From positions 2,766,501-2,830,500 of the forward strand of contig CATNEN010000032.1 in assembly GCA_950097015.1 (NCBI GenBank): a stretch of DNA of 64,000 bases. The letters run 5' to 3'. Position numbers and translations under genes: made by a program. The DNA is from Macrostomum hystrix. Its lineage: Eukaryota > Platyhelminthes > Macrostomidae. Below, piece after piece: positions 21,364 to 30,887 of this stretch; positions within the stretch are counted from its first letter, which is position 1, and every line of letters starts with the position of its first letter. The notes beneath the pieces are model-generated. The model was given only the letters and a program-made list of their open reading frames with translations, was not told the DNA's origin and searched no databases.

Positions 21364-21389
21364 ATGGCATCACCGGTACCACCACCACC

Positions 21390-21430
<41 letters not shown>

Positions 21431-22026
21431 TCGAATTGAATACAGCAGCTTCAACCCTGAGGGTCACCAATCTGGTTGGCGGAGTGGATCTAAGACTGAC
21501 TGGAGGCAGGGGCGCCCAGCTTCCTTTAAGGGAGCTGGCTCTCAGCATGGCTAATGTGATCTACCGGCCCGTTTGGCCCCGAGTGCTCATCAAGCAGATG
21601 CGTCAACCCAGAGTCACCCTGCTGCTCTACCCAACTGGTCAACTGAGCATCTGCGGCGCAAAGTGCTACTCCGACTCAGTCAGAGCTGCCCATCGCTTCG
21701 TGGCTATGCTACATCGCCGAGTGCCGGCTCAACTGCTGCCTCGTCAAGCTGTCTGCTTGAGAATCAAGACTATCACTGCGCATGGCAAACTTAATTTTAG
21801 CAATGCACTTCCCTTGGCGAATCTTGTTGATGCATTGCCGAACGCTGAATATGAACCCGAAACTTTTACTGCTTTAATATGTAAACTCCGTAATTGTAAA
21901 TGTTTGCTATTTCACAATGGCTCATTTGTACTCAGTGGTGCAAAGTCAATGAATGTGCTGGAGGAGGACTTATCTCATTTGCTCAACCTTCTCTCTGCGA
22001 ATTCGTTGTTTTTTCAAAATAAATAA
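21364..22026 (+). CDS. TATA-binding-protein (TBP) homologue encoded by Polinton
   Basis: TBP bends TATA DNA with a saddle made of two imperfect repeats and nucleates the pre-initiation complex. This 220-residue product, after a 13-residue poly-Ala N-terminus, shows both repeats. Repeat 1 (about 31-118) has RVTNLVGGVDLRL, PLRELALSMANVIYRP, the RQPRVTLLLYPTGQ strand pair and CGAK at 97-100 (Ser/Arg-rich helix follows). Repeat 2 (about 128-210) has LRIKTITAHGKLNF, NAEYEPETFTALI and SFVLSGAK at 187-194. By eye, the two DNA-intercalating Phe positions of repeat 2 are Phe168 and Phe183, whereas in repeat 1 they are Pro72 and Tyr89, so DNA contact may be asymmetric. Gene is last in the + strand block and ends before polyadenylation-like AATAAA (22,018-22,023 overlaps its end). 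A host gene captured by the element is the likely origin. Confidence 0.82.
21390..21430 (+). repeat. GCA trinucleotide run encoding poly-Ala
   Basis: GCA repeats in the 5' part of the TBP-like gene encode 13 alanines (residues 10-22). Such runs vary in length, and this one lies outside the TBP fold. Confidence 0.8.
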
Positions 22027-22711
22027 ATCGAAAGCGTGTTCCAAGAATCTAGCAAATTTTCATGCCGATTGAAATGTTGTTGAACAAAATCAGTGCGTCA
22101 GATATATTTTCTTTCATCGTTGAATTTTATTTTGTAAAAAGTATTTCGATTCTTTAAATTTAATCGCAGACGTGTTGCGAACCGTAAAATAAAAATATCG
22201 TTCGAAACCGCGACAAGCAACAAACCAGAAACCCACAGTTACGAATGGTAAAATGTTAAAAAGGGGCAGAATAGAGAAACTAGAAAGCAAAACCTACGCA
22301 AACACGACACAACTACAGCAAGCAAGCATATGATCACCTCCACCACAATTATACGAAGTACACATCGCACATGAAAAAGTAAAATATTTTTATAGTTCAT
22401 TTAAGTTTTGAAACATTTTCAAAACAGTGAATAATTTAACTCAGATTTTCATTCCTTTAGCATTAGCTTTAGTTCCTTTAGTCAATCCGTCAGTCAATTA
22501 GTCGATTTAGTCAATATTAACGTAGAAAGTTTCGAATGGATTGTCTGCTTTAAACCTAAAGAGCTTTTTGTTTTCTAGATAACTAGGCTAAATTTCTAAG
22601 TGATTTTTTAGTTCTGATTTAATCGAAAATTAGTTTTGCCAATCGTTTTTTAACATGCAGAATTAGCAGAAATTAAAATTACTGGATTTCTGTCAAATAA
22701 TCAACGCGTGA
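22027..22711. other. Convergent intergenic spacer of Polinton
   Basis: This 685-bp AT-rich stretch lies between the 3' ends of the TBP-like gene (+) and polymerase gene (-). AATAAA appears at the start on the + strand. Near 22,440-22,560 the word AGTCAAT/TTAGTC recurs. No gene is seen. Confidence 0.5.
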
Positions 22712-25700
22712 TTAATCCTCATCATGATGGCGTGAACTGGCTAGGCGCCGCTTGCGTTTGGTGATACCATTTTGATGTTGCTGCTGCTGTAGAAGTCGGA
22801 AGTGTCCGAACGGGAGACTGCAGTTCGGTCCTAGCCAGGCACGCTTGTCCTCCCAAATGCTAAGCGCACACTTCCTTTGTTGCAGAGTGAAGAGTCTGTG
22901 TCGTATGCTGGCAATACGCTGAACAACGACAGAGAGGCTGCAGAGCTCTTTGAAGACCTTCAAGTAGTCGCTATGAGCAATCTCCCTCTTGACAACACAT
23001 CCCTGAATACCTTTAGCTCTTTTCTTCTCGGCTGATTCATCGCTTGCCCTAAACGAGTAAAGCTTCGGTCTCAGGAGCAGCCACTCCAGATAGTAAGCTC
23101 CTGCTGCTTCATCCTTGATGCAACCCAGACGAGCCTTTAATTCGTTCGAGAACAGTGCATGCTGGGGTGGATAGTTTGAGGTATCTAATAACCGCTTCGA
23201 CTTGAGCAGAGGCAGAACTCCAGACTGAACGCTCATGTTGCTGATTGAAAGAAAGAAAGAGTCGGTATCTCCACCACAGAGTCTCACACTAGCTCCTTCC
23301 TGCTCAATCCATGGCTTGAGCTTGTCGTAGAAAAGTTCATACATGATCATCTTCGAATAGTCCAGAACGCACTGTCCAATGAAGATTGGTCGGTCAAGTT
23401 TAATCTTGGTCTTCTGCAACTCCATAATGCTAAGCGAGCCGGTAATAATGTTGAAACTTGTCACTGACGGCTTCGAGGCGAGCACCTTCGCCTTTGCAAC
23501 ATCGGTGCAAATTCTAATGTCGCGTCTCTTACGCACATTTTCCATTGTCTTGCCAAACAATGCGTTGTTTTTCAGCTTGTAAAAATCTTTTTCAAAGCTG
23601 TTTGATGCAGCAGCTCGCTTTGCACTATTTTTCTCGACATACGAAGCAAAGACGGGCTCTTGTCGGAACTCAATCATGCGATTGATACACTTTATTCGCA
23701 TTCCATGTCGTAAGTAAAATGCCAGTATGGAAGAATGAAGTATATAGGACTTCTTGTCATGGCAGGTGAGCATTAGCTTCTCTGTTGGATGGTAGGCAGA
23801 GTCCTCTTTACCAAATTGCTTCCACAGCTGCTTCATGTATTCAGGAAACTCGCTGAAACTCGGCGCCATCTTTTCTGGCGCAAATGGTAAATCTTCTGTG
23901 CTGGTATGAATCTCTATCGGGTACAGAAGGTCAGCATCGATAAGGTAGGCAACAGAATCTGTCGTTTGCAGTCCTTGAATACGATCATCTGTCCATAGGA
24001 GCAACTCTTCTTCGTCTAGCCAGCGGAAGTCTCCAACTGGCAAATGCATCGTGAGAGCTTGTCCATAGAGGTTGTTGGCGTCTACTGCGAGGAGCTCAGT
24101 GCGATCAGCTGGTGGAGTTGTCAGGTCTGTCTCACTCTCATCATCATCGCACTGAGAGCTTACATTACGTGGGCTTGCCAACACTCGGTGAACGTTCACA
24201 AAAGTTATGCCTCCTCGAATTCCACACTCAAACATTGAATACATTTGCAGATCTGTTAAAAGTTCGATTGGAGACCTGATGGACTTTAGCGCAGAAGCAA
24301 AAGATAGTCCTGGAGTTGTAATGAAATGAACAGGATCAAGACCATCCTCTCGAAGACTGAGCTTCCGAAAATTTTCAAACACATCTGCAAGCTGTCTAAT
24401 GTCCAACTCAAGGTAGCGCAGCATGTAGTCCTTCAAATTGGTCACCTGAAATTCATGCCAGGCTCGCTGTGCATGCTCATAATCCGAGTCGCTGCAGTGA
24501 CTCTTCGTAAGAAGATTATAAAAGTTTTCTTTGCTGGGAAGTACCATGTCATTGAGCACATCGATCTTCGTCAGATAATCATACGGAAAGATGCCTTTGT
24601 TGAACAACACTTCCGATGACAGACTCGGATACGAGTTTTTAAGCCGAGCCGTGATTGGGCATTCTTCTTCTGGCAAATTCTTGATCAGCTGTGCCAGGCT
24701 GGCATTCAGGAACTGATTGGAATCGATGAATTGAATAGTGAAATAGAGCGGCTTGATCTTGCCCTCACTCTCATATTCATCGATTTTGAATTCAATCTTA
24801 ATAGCGAGAAACTGCTCAGGATTCTGCGGTATGACTGAAATTCTCCATCCTTCCATGAGACCCAACGCTGTTGACAACATCAGATGAATGTCATACCCTT
24901 TTAAGTTGTGCATGATGATGGGTAGAAAGCGTCTCTTTAGTCTCGCTTGCATGTTGCAGGGTGGGCAAGCGGCTCCTCGGAATATACCACTCAGGTGATC
25001 ATGATCCCAGTGTTTCTGGGACTCGTTCTGAAACTGGCTTCCACAGTGGCAGCAGGCTACGGCTTCTCGAAACAGCTTTTTAGCTGCATCAGTCTTTATG
25101 GCTGCCTGCCTACTGAACTCCGTGTTCCAGCCGTAGACTTCTCGAGCGAGCTGCTCCAGTGACTGCAGGAACTCGGCAATGCACTTGTTGGGATCATCGC
25201 TAACAAAAGTGCTCACTTTGTCATCAGCTCCCCGAGGTGCTAATCCTGTCATGCCTTCTCTGTGCACCACAATGTAGCCCGCGGCAACGGCAACATGCTC
25301 AGTGACCTTCTTCGTAGATGAACCTGCTGGTAGATCGTCTTGACATGGTACATTCAGTGCTTCAAAGTCGGCATAAACAACGAATGGTGGACTGATTGTT
25401 TTTTCCCATGACGAAAATTGCAAAAAAATGTGATTTACATCTGGCAACTCTTCCTTTACGTTGATCACTCCAGGTTGACAAGGAGCTCGACAGTGCTCTT
25501 CAAAGGCTGAGTCACTGTGAAAGGGCATCAAGCAGCGCTCACACCACTTTCGCTGATGCAGGGACACTTTGCTATTGAGAAGCCGGTTGATGCTTGAGAC
25601 AGCGCACCAATGACCTGAGACCTCATCTTCCGATGGCGGAACGAACAAGAGCAGAACAACTCTTCGATCTTTCATTGTGGCTGCAGTAGGCACGCGGAGG

Positions 25701-26473
25701 ACTTGAGCAGCATCATTCTCCCAGATGAAAACTGTGAAGCATAGTCCTGTGTTTTGTCTCTCAACAGCAGCAAGGTCGTTCACGTTGACTGGCAAGTTCA
25801 AACCACTCATGTCGAGTTCATCCAGCCAGTCGGTGTACGAGGATTCGCGTTGCGCTGATTTTCTTATTTTGCTGTTTTCCTTGTGTAGGAAAGCAAGGCA
25901 TGCATAACGGAAACAATTTTCACCATTGCTTGGAGGACAAATAACAGCCTTCTTCCGTAGAAGCAGAGTCGGCAGTACAAATTCTGCAGCACGCCCTGTA
26001 TAGTAGGGAACTCGATCGACGAGAGCAGAGTAAAGTTCAAAAAAATTGACCTTGTCAATCATCCAACCGCTACCGTTGGCGTTGTACACATCGACTTTGC
26101 GCTCCAGCTCCGTAAACTGCTGCCTCCACCAATCATCGAACTCCTCCACATCTACCAGCAATCCGAGTTGTGTGCTCATCCATTTATCCTCCGCATTTAC
26201 AACTTCTAACGCCTGCACCCTGATCATGTGCAAATTCAACTTAATCTGAGCTCTCACGAAGCAATTTTCAGAGGAGTCGAGGCGAACTTCAAGACAATGC
26301 AGGACAGCGTTTTTGCTTAAATCAAGAAACTCGAAAGGCTCAGTGATAGATTTCGGAGTAAATCGATGAACTTGAAGAACATCATCGTGAGCGCTATTTT
26401 CCAACGTCAGGAAGAAAGATGGTCCTACAATTAAAGAGGAAGAGGAAGACAACAGTAATAATATTGGTTTCAT
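22712..26473 (-). CDS. POLB: Protein-primed family B DNA polymerase
   Basis: Replicates the element. The 1,253-residue product has exonuclease motifs D369-x-E371 (VVYADFEAL), Exo II around HNLKGYD (522-528) and Exo III Y687 to D691 (YLELD). The polymerase motifs are A (DANNLYGQAL, 798-807), B (KLKNNALFGKT, 966-976) and C (GGDTDSFF, 1067-1074). Between Exo I and Exo II lies a Cys/His HNH endonuclease VII-like insertion (CCHCG at 474, WDHDHLSG at 489, CPPCN at 503), as is usual in metazoan Polinton polymerases. The N-terminal 340 residues hold NGENCFRYACLAFL (183-196) and GHWCAV (287-292), a Cys/His pair reminiscent of an OTU-like cysteine protease fold, then a CERC...H...C zinc knuckle (311-332). 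The C-terminus is basic, with a poly-Gln run. All catalytic residues are present and the frame is unbroken. Confidence 0.95.
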   Translation of the reverse strand: MKPILLLLSSSSSLIVGPSFFLTLENSAHDDVLQVHRFTPKSITEPFEFLDLSKNAVLHCLEVRLDSSENCFVRAQIKLNLHMIRVQALEVVNAEDKWMSTQLGLLVDVEEFDDWWRQQFTELERKVDVYNANGSGWMIDKVNFFELYSALVDRVPYYTGRAAEFVLPTLLLRKKAVICPPSNGENCFRYACLAFLHKENSKIRKSAQRESSYTDWLDELDMSGLNLPVNVNDLAAVERQNTGLCFTVFIWENDAAQVLRVPTAATMKDRRVVLLLFVPPSEDEVSGHWCAVSSINRLLNSKVSLHQRKWCERCLMPFHSDSAFEEHCRAPCQPGVINVKEELPDVNHIFLQFSSWEKTISPPFVVYADFEALNVPCQDDLPAGSSTKKVTEHVAVAAGYIVVHREGMTGLAPRGADDKVSTFVSDDPNKCIAEFLQSLEQLAREVYGWNTEFSRQAAIKTDAAKKLFREAVACCHCGSQFQNESQKHWDHDHLSGIFRGAACPPCNMQARLKRRFLPIIMHNLKGYDIHLMLSTALGLMEGWRISVIPQNPEQFLAIKIEFKIDEYESEGKIKPLYFTIQFIDSNQFLNASLAQLIKNLPEEECPITARLKNSYPSLSSEVLFNKGIFPYDYLTKIDVLNDMVLPSKENFYNLLTKSHCSDSDYEHAQRAWHEFQVTNLKDYMLRYLELDIRQLADVFENFRKLSLREDGLDPVHFITTPGLSFASALKSIRSPIELLTDLQMYSMFECGIRGGITFVNVHRVLASPRNVSSQCDDDESETDLTTPPADRTELLAVDANNLYGQALTMHLPVGDFRWLDEEELLLWTDDRIQGLQTTDSVAYLIDADLLYPIEIHTSTEDLPFAPEKMAPSFSEFPEYMKQLWKQFGKEDSAYHPTEKLMLTCHDKKSYILHSSILAFYLRHGMRIKCINRMIEFRQEPVFASYVEKNSAKRAAASNSFEKDFYKLKNNALFGKTMENVRKRRDIRICTDVAKAKVLASKPSVTSFNIITGSLSIMELQKTKIKLDRPIFIGQCVLDYSKMIMYELFYDKLKPWIEQEGASVRLCGGDTDSFFLSISNMSVQSGVLPLLKSKRLLDTSNYPPQHALFSNELKARLGCIKDEAAGAYYLEWLLLRPKLYSFRASDESAEKKRAKGIQGCVVKREIAHSDYLKVFKELCSLSVVVQRIASIRHRLFTLQQRKCALSIWEDKRAWLGPNCSLPFGHFRLLQQQQHQNGITKRKRRLASSRHHDED

Positions 26474-27349
26474 TTATTTATTGCTTTAACATTCAGGCTC
26501 AAATACTTCTCTGTTTCACCTCAGCCAATTTTAAGCCCAACGATTAATTTCACTCCATATCCTGTTCATATGCCCCCATTTTAACTTATTTCCCGAGAAA
26601 TAATCCTAAATTTAAAACGATACCGTAGCAGAGGCATGTCTACAACGAGCTAGCAAGCAAAAACTAACATAATAAGCACATCATCCACAAGCACGTGTGC
26701 CCTTGTCAAGTAGTTCAAACAAATAAGTCAGGCATAAAATGTTTCACTTACTGCTTGACCCGAACTCGCGACTGACAGCTGGGTCCAGCAGCGCTTCCTT
26801 GAGACTCGATGAGGCCCCAGAAGACATCACAGAGAATTATGGTGAAGCTATGCGGCACCACTCAGAAAGCAAGTCAATGCTGCTGAAATTCAGTTTCAAT
26901 TTCATTTTGCATGCAAATTATACATCGATATCGATAGATCAAATTCTAGTCTGGTCCACATAGAGTCAAGAGTTGAAACCAATCCTAAAAGCAAAGAGTT
27001 TGAGTGAGTGATTGAATCCTAGCTGCTATAGAACCTGATTTAAAGAAAAAATACGTAAAACCGTGAATTCATAAAAATTAATGATAACAAATGCGTCCGG
27101 AGCATCATTTCAATCCATTTTATTTCTTCCAAAAACACACCATCACAGAAAATCATGCTCTAAAAATCACTTCTCGCTCCTTATCATCATCATAATAAAA
27201 GTTACAATGTGAACTGTCTCAAGGCAAATAATATTATCATTTACTTATATATAACAGCAAAAATAGAACACGGATGCCGACTTTAAATGCTGTCACTCGA
27301 GACACAACGCTTATGGGAAATTGGAATTAACAGTAATCTATTGTTCGAT
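26474..27349. other. Polinton intergenic region upstream of polymerase
   Basis: Between two - strand genes. The 74-residue frame at 26,739-26,963 (+) has no motif. The region should contain the polymerase promoter, but I see no convincing TATA box near 26,473. It is AT-rich from 26,990 on. Confidence 0.4.
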
Positions 27350-28600
27350 CTACTGCTGAACACTACTCAATTTAATGCACACACCACCCCCAAAGTCAAT
27401 GGTGTACTCGCCGACAACGCTGCTGGGAAGCACGAGCTGCATGAAGACTGGGACTGGTGCGGCTTCTACAACTTTGACTGCCTCTTGCATAACAGTAGGC
27501 TGAGCAGCTGGCTCATCCTGCTCTAGTTCATGCAGAATGTCCGTCAAGCTGATGTCCATGTTCACAATTGCTCTGGCCTGCTCCAGATTTTTTGCGGCAA
27601 TTGGAGGGGGTCGTTGCTGCTGCTGCTGCTGCTGCTGCTGCCGCTGTCCTTCTGTATTCGCGGCATCTTCCAAGTCAAACTCGAGGTCTTCGAAGAATGC
27701 TGTGTTCAGCTCCTCAGCGGGTGAATCAAGCTGAATAATTGGAATGCCATCTTCATCATCATCATTCTCATGATAGTTAATAACCTGATCAGGCCTGAAT
27801 TCAGCTGCGGCCAGCTCAACTACATTAGCGGAGGCAGCAGTGGCGGCTGCGGCATCGAGGACATCAGGTGCGACGGTGGCGTGGACATCAGGTGCGGCGG
27901 TGGTGTGGACATCAGGTGCGATGGTGGCGTGGACATCAGGTGCGGCGGTGGCGTGGACATCAGGTGCGGCGGTGGCGTGGACACCAGGTGCGATGGTGTG
28001 GACATCAGGTGCGGCGGTGGCGTGAACATCAGGTGCAACGGTGGCGTGGACATCAGGTGCGGTGGTGGAGTGGACATCAGGTGCGGCGGTGGCGTGGACA
28101 TCAGGTGCGATGGTGGCGTGGACATCAGGTGCGGCGGTGGCGTGGACATCAGGTGCGGCGGTGGTGGAGGGTTGAACATCGGCTGCAGCGGCGGAGGCTG
28201 CAACAACGACAAGGGCGACTCGGGTGGCAGCAGAGGAGGTATCAGACATTTCAGTGCAGATCCCTCGAATAGTCTGGCTGAGCGTGCTCACCGGCTGGCG
28301 CATTCGCTCAGACTCTTTGCGAGCTTCGTCGTGCTGAGCAGCTTCGAGGGCAGCAGATCGGGACGCATCCATGTCGCTTGGAGCACCCCAATTGATCACT
28401 AAATGGTTTCTGTGATTTTTTATTTGTGCTCGAGCGTTGAAAACTTCGACTGATTGGCACTGCATGCAAGCAAGCCAGCGACTAACTCGGCATGAGTCTT
28501 TTGACTTGTGCCATTTTAGTCCGCCCAGCTCGCACAGGCCGCAGTCGATGCACACCTCGAACACGTAGGATGGGCAGCGCGATTTGTTTTTTGCAGTCAT
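27350..28600 (-). CDS. Cys/His zinc-finger protein with octapeptide repeats and acidic tail
   Basis: I know no family for this 416-residue product. From the chosen ATG (28,598-28,600) the N-terminus is a Cys/His-rich putative double zinc site: C9, C17, C20, C23, H31, C37, C45, C48. A helical, charged stretch and an Ala/Val segment follow. Then come 13 tandem units of eight residues, consensus TAAPDVHA (encoded by 24-bp repeats, 27,859-28,170). Next are an acidic region (NDDDEDGIPIIQLDSP, AFFEDLEFDLEDA), a poly-Gln run and a C-terminal hydrophobic part. A zinc domain joined by a repeat linker to an acidic activation-like region suggests a transcription regulator; this is inference. A frame extension to 28,705 lies upstream of the putative TATA box and is not preferred. 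Confidence 0.65.
   Translation of the reverse strand: MTAKNKSRCPSYVFEVCIDCGLCELGGLKWHKSKDSCRVSRWLACMQCQSVEVFNARAQIKNHRNHLVINWGAPSDMDASRSAALEAAQHDEARKESERMRQPVSTLSQTIRGICTEMSDTSSAATRVALVVVAASAAAADVQPSTTAAPDVHATAAPDVHATIAPDVHATAAPDVHSTTAPDVHATVAPDVHATAAPDVHTIAPGVHATAAPDVHATAAPDVHATIAPDVHTTAAPDVHATVAPDVLDAAAATAASANVVELAAAEFRPDQVINYHENDDDEDGIPIIQLDSPAEELNTAFFEDLEFDLEDAANTEGQRQQQQQQQQQRPPPIAAKNLEQARAIVNMDISLTDILHELEQDEPAAQPTVMQEAVKVVEAAPVPVFMQLVLPSSVVGEYTIDFGGGVCIKLSSVQQ
27627..27652 (-). repeat. Poly-Gln-coding CAG run
   Basis: GCT/CTG repeats on the + strand encode about nine glutamines in the zinc-finger gene. Confidence 0.8.
27859..28170 (-). repeat. 24-bp coding minisatellite, 13 units
   Basis: Consensus on the + strand is GACATCAGGTGCGGCGGTGG plus CGTG. 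It encodes the octapeptide array in the zinc-finger protein. Unit variants (GCG/GAT/ACG) are spread through the array; one unit is 3 bp short (near 27,997) without breaking the frame. Confidence 0.9.
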
Positions 28601-28660
28601 GGCGGCTCCAGTAGGATAGTTTTTTAATCTCTGGCGACGCCACTGATTAATTCCAGGTGT

Positions 28661-28672
28661 AATATATAAATA
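28661..28672 (-). promoter_or_regulatory. TATA-like box upstream of zinc-finger gene
   Basis: On the - strand the sequence reads ATTTATATATT, about 60-70 bp before the ATG at 28,600. It mirrors the TATA box at 14,357 near the other end, so each terminal gene starts from an inward-facing TATA-like promoter. Confidence 0.5.
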
Positions 28673-28824
28673 TCCAGGTAGCTGTTCTTCAGAAGAACAT
28701 AGCACCAGTGTTTACTGTTTGGCTATGTTTGTGCAGATCGATTTTTTACTACGAAAATAGAAAATTTTTCCATTATAAGTTTATGGCTTGCTTACAAGCC
28801 ATTCCACTTCACATGCATGCCGCC

Positions 28825-28825
<1 letters not shown>

Positions 28826-28876
<51 letters not shown>
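28826..28876. repeat. (TG)n microsatellite
   Basis: About 25 uninterrupted TG units just inside the right terminal repeat. It generates spurious long frames on both strands. Confidence 0.95.
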
Positions 28877-28877
<1 letters not shown>

Positions 28878-29067
28878 GGCCAATTACAGCAGGTGAGAAT
28901 AAAGTCATCCCCTGCCCACCAACCCCCAAAAAAGCACTGTACAAACCCCATTCCAGTGCGCCTGCACTCACATTTTCCCCGGCCGGCCTCTCCTCCTATC
29001 TCTGCAGAGTCAACAACCCCAATGCAAAGAGATAGACCGGCCTCTCCTCCTATCACTGCAGTGTTCC

Positions 29068-29488
29068 CTGTTTTCCCCAGACCAACAGTTGTTTTGTTGT
29101 TGTCTTCATATGAAAAAATAACACAGACCAGAGCAAAAGTGAAATTCCCATTGGAGGAGTGGAACTGAATAAACAATCGGTTTATCAGACTGCACTGACT
29201 GCCTCTCTCCCTCTCAGACAGATTTACCTGCGACAGAGTCCACTATGCAAACACATGGCGTTTGTTCACACACTAGGACCCCACGGAATTTCCGAGGACT
29301 TCCTTGCGGCAGAGTTTTGCTATGTAAAACATGGGCCTATGTACATGCACTGGGTCCCATGGAATTTCCGCGGATTTCCTTGCGGCAGAGTTCTGCTATG
29401 TGAAACATAGGCGCTATGTTCGCAAACTAGGGCCCCACGGAATTTCCGCGGAATTCCTTGCGGCAGAGTTCTGTTAACCCATACTACT
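29068..29488 (-). repeat. Polinton right terminal inverted repeat
   Basis: Inverted copy of 13,763-14,185, 421 bp against 423 bp; the difference is a missing AT dinucleotide near 29,274. It carries the same internal direct repeats. Confidence 0.9.
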
Positions 29489-29494
29489 GAAGTA
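29489..29494. repeat. Polinton target-site duplication, right copy
   Basis: GAAGTA, identical to 13,757-13,762. Confidence 0.85.
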
Positions 29495-30887
29495 CAACCA
29501 CCGACAGTGGCTAAATAGAAGCTACAGCTAACAACCAGGTACCTACTTTATCCACTCCATCTGTACTGTCAGCTAAGTATTGATGGCCGGCCCAATTGCC
29601 TTTTCGCCTGTAAAGTGGCTAATCCACTCGATACCTGCGACTCAGTCCGTCAGTCGTCTGCTAAAACAGCGCATCACTCAGCAATCAGTAGCGTTGCTGC
29701 ACTGTTGTAGTTCATAATTGAATTCACGTCTAAATCTAATTATTAGCAGCAGTTTCAAGCCGGAATCAATCAGCGCTAGCTTGACAGCTCTGGCCAACAA
29801 CACGACAAAATGGGAGGAGTTCATGCATTTTTGAGCTGCTCACTTTATACGCTCGTACCGCTCCATTTCTAGCTCAGACCAATCATCTCGAACGTTCTAT
29901 GAAAATTAGAATGAAGCACAAAAGGTCTCTTTGAGACAATAGTGATCAGTGAAATTGGACATCGACTTGGCTTATCGAGGTTATCGAAGAGCTTGGAGCT
30001 TGTTGTACTTGAAGCAGCTTCCTCTAGGCCCGGGCGGAGCCAGAAACTTTGGTTCCTGGGTGGATTCCTGGGTCGTAAAGACGGTCTTTCTGACTGTCTA
30101 AGAGTTACCAGTCCGGTTGGGCGGGTCTCGGAACCAGCACCTCCTGGTCGAAACCCCGTAGTCTCAAACCCGGTAGCTAATCAAGAAATACGAGCTACAT
30201 CTGGTTCAGTCAGTTCCAGCCCAATAGGGCCCAGTTTTAAACAGACTCCGGTAGGAAATCCACGTCTAGCTTGGTAGGAATCTTGGTAGGAGTCCGGTAG
30301 GAATCTCCATCGATTGGTGAAGAGGTGAAGGAGTGAACCGGGCCAAATAAGATGTAGAGCCCGTTCTGCGAGTATAAAGCTGATTTTCATACGTTGGGAC
30401 TGAAATTGACACTGTCGAGATAGGAGCTGATTTAAAACTTTTCTTACGAAGTACTAAAGCTTTTTGATACGACGTCATATGTCTTTGCGCGACAACCACA
30501 TACTCGTACCTCGTAACTATGCCATGATTTATTTTAAACGGCTAGCAAACTTGACAAAAACTTCTACTACTAGTCTTTAGGCGGTTGCAGATATGAGCAC
30601 ATGATCTATCAGATATAAGTTTGGAACGAAGGAGCGGAAAAATATGTAGTTGCAGCCAAAACTTGATGCGTGACAAACATTTTTTAAACTTCGAGGAACC
30701 CACGAGCAGTCGGAGCAGCAGACGTCATTTTCCTAAGAAAGAAGAACTGCTCCAATCACATGGCATAATATACCTGTTAAACAGGTGGAGTCTCTGCCCT
30801 GTAACACGATGCCGATCTTGAATCAGAAAAATCTGGTGATTTTTTGTTTAAAAAGAAGCTACGACGCTCAGTGTTTCTGACGGCCAA
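29495..30887. other. Intergenic DNA, Polinton to K2P gene
   Basis: No gene is supported. The 111-residue frame at 29,942-30,277 (+) has no recognisable domain and may be chance. The 3' UTR of the K2P gene must lie at the right end (- strand). Confidence 0.4.

Larger units (their letters stand above)
13763..29488. mobile_element. Complete Maverick/Polinton (adintovirus-like) element
   Basis: The element is 15,726 bp, begins AG and ends CT, has inverted terminal repeats of about 420 bp and is flanked by the 6-bp duplication GAAGTA. It encodes the diagnostic set: chromodomain integrase, minor and major capsid proteins, cysteine protease, packaging ATPase and protein-primed DNA polymerase B. All genes read open. 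The left and right terminal repeats differ, as far as I can see, only by one 2-bp indel, which suggests recent integration or gene conversion. Extra genes include a TBP homologue and a PC4-like protein. It could be viewed as an integrated adintovirus or as a transposon; the sequence cannot tell whether particles are made. Confidence 0.95.

Noticed and set aside
27770-28402. Long + strand frame of Gly/Cys repeats (SGGGVDIRC type)
   Set aside because: It is the complement of the 24-bp coding repeat in the zinc-finger gene; the - strand reading has the zinc domain, the acidic region and a better start.
28781-29176. Thr/His and Val/Cys repeat frames
   Set aside because: Produced by the (TG)n microsatellite and the Polinton terminal repeat.
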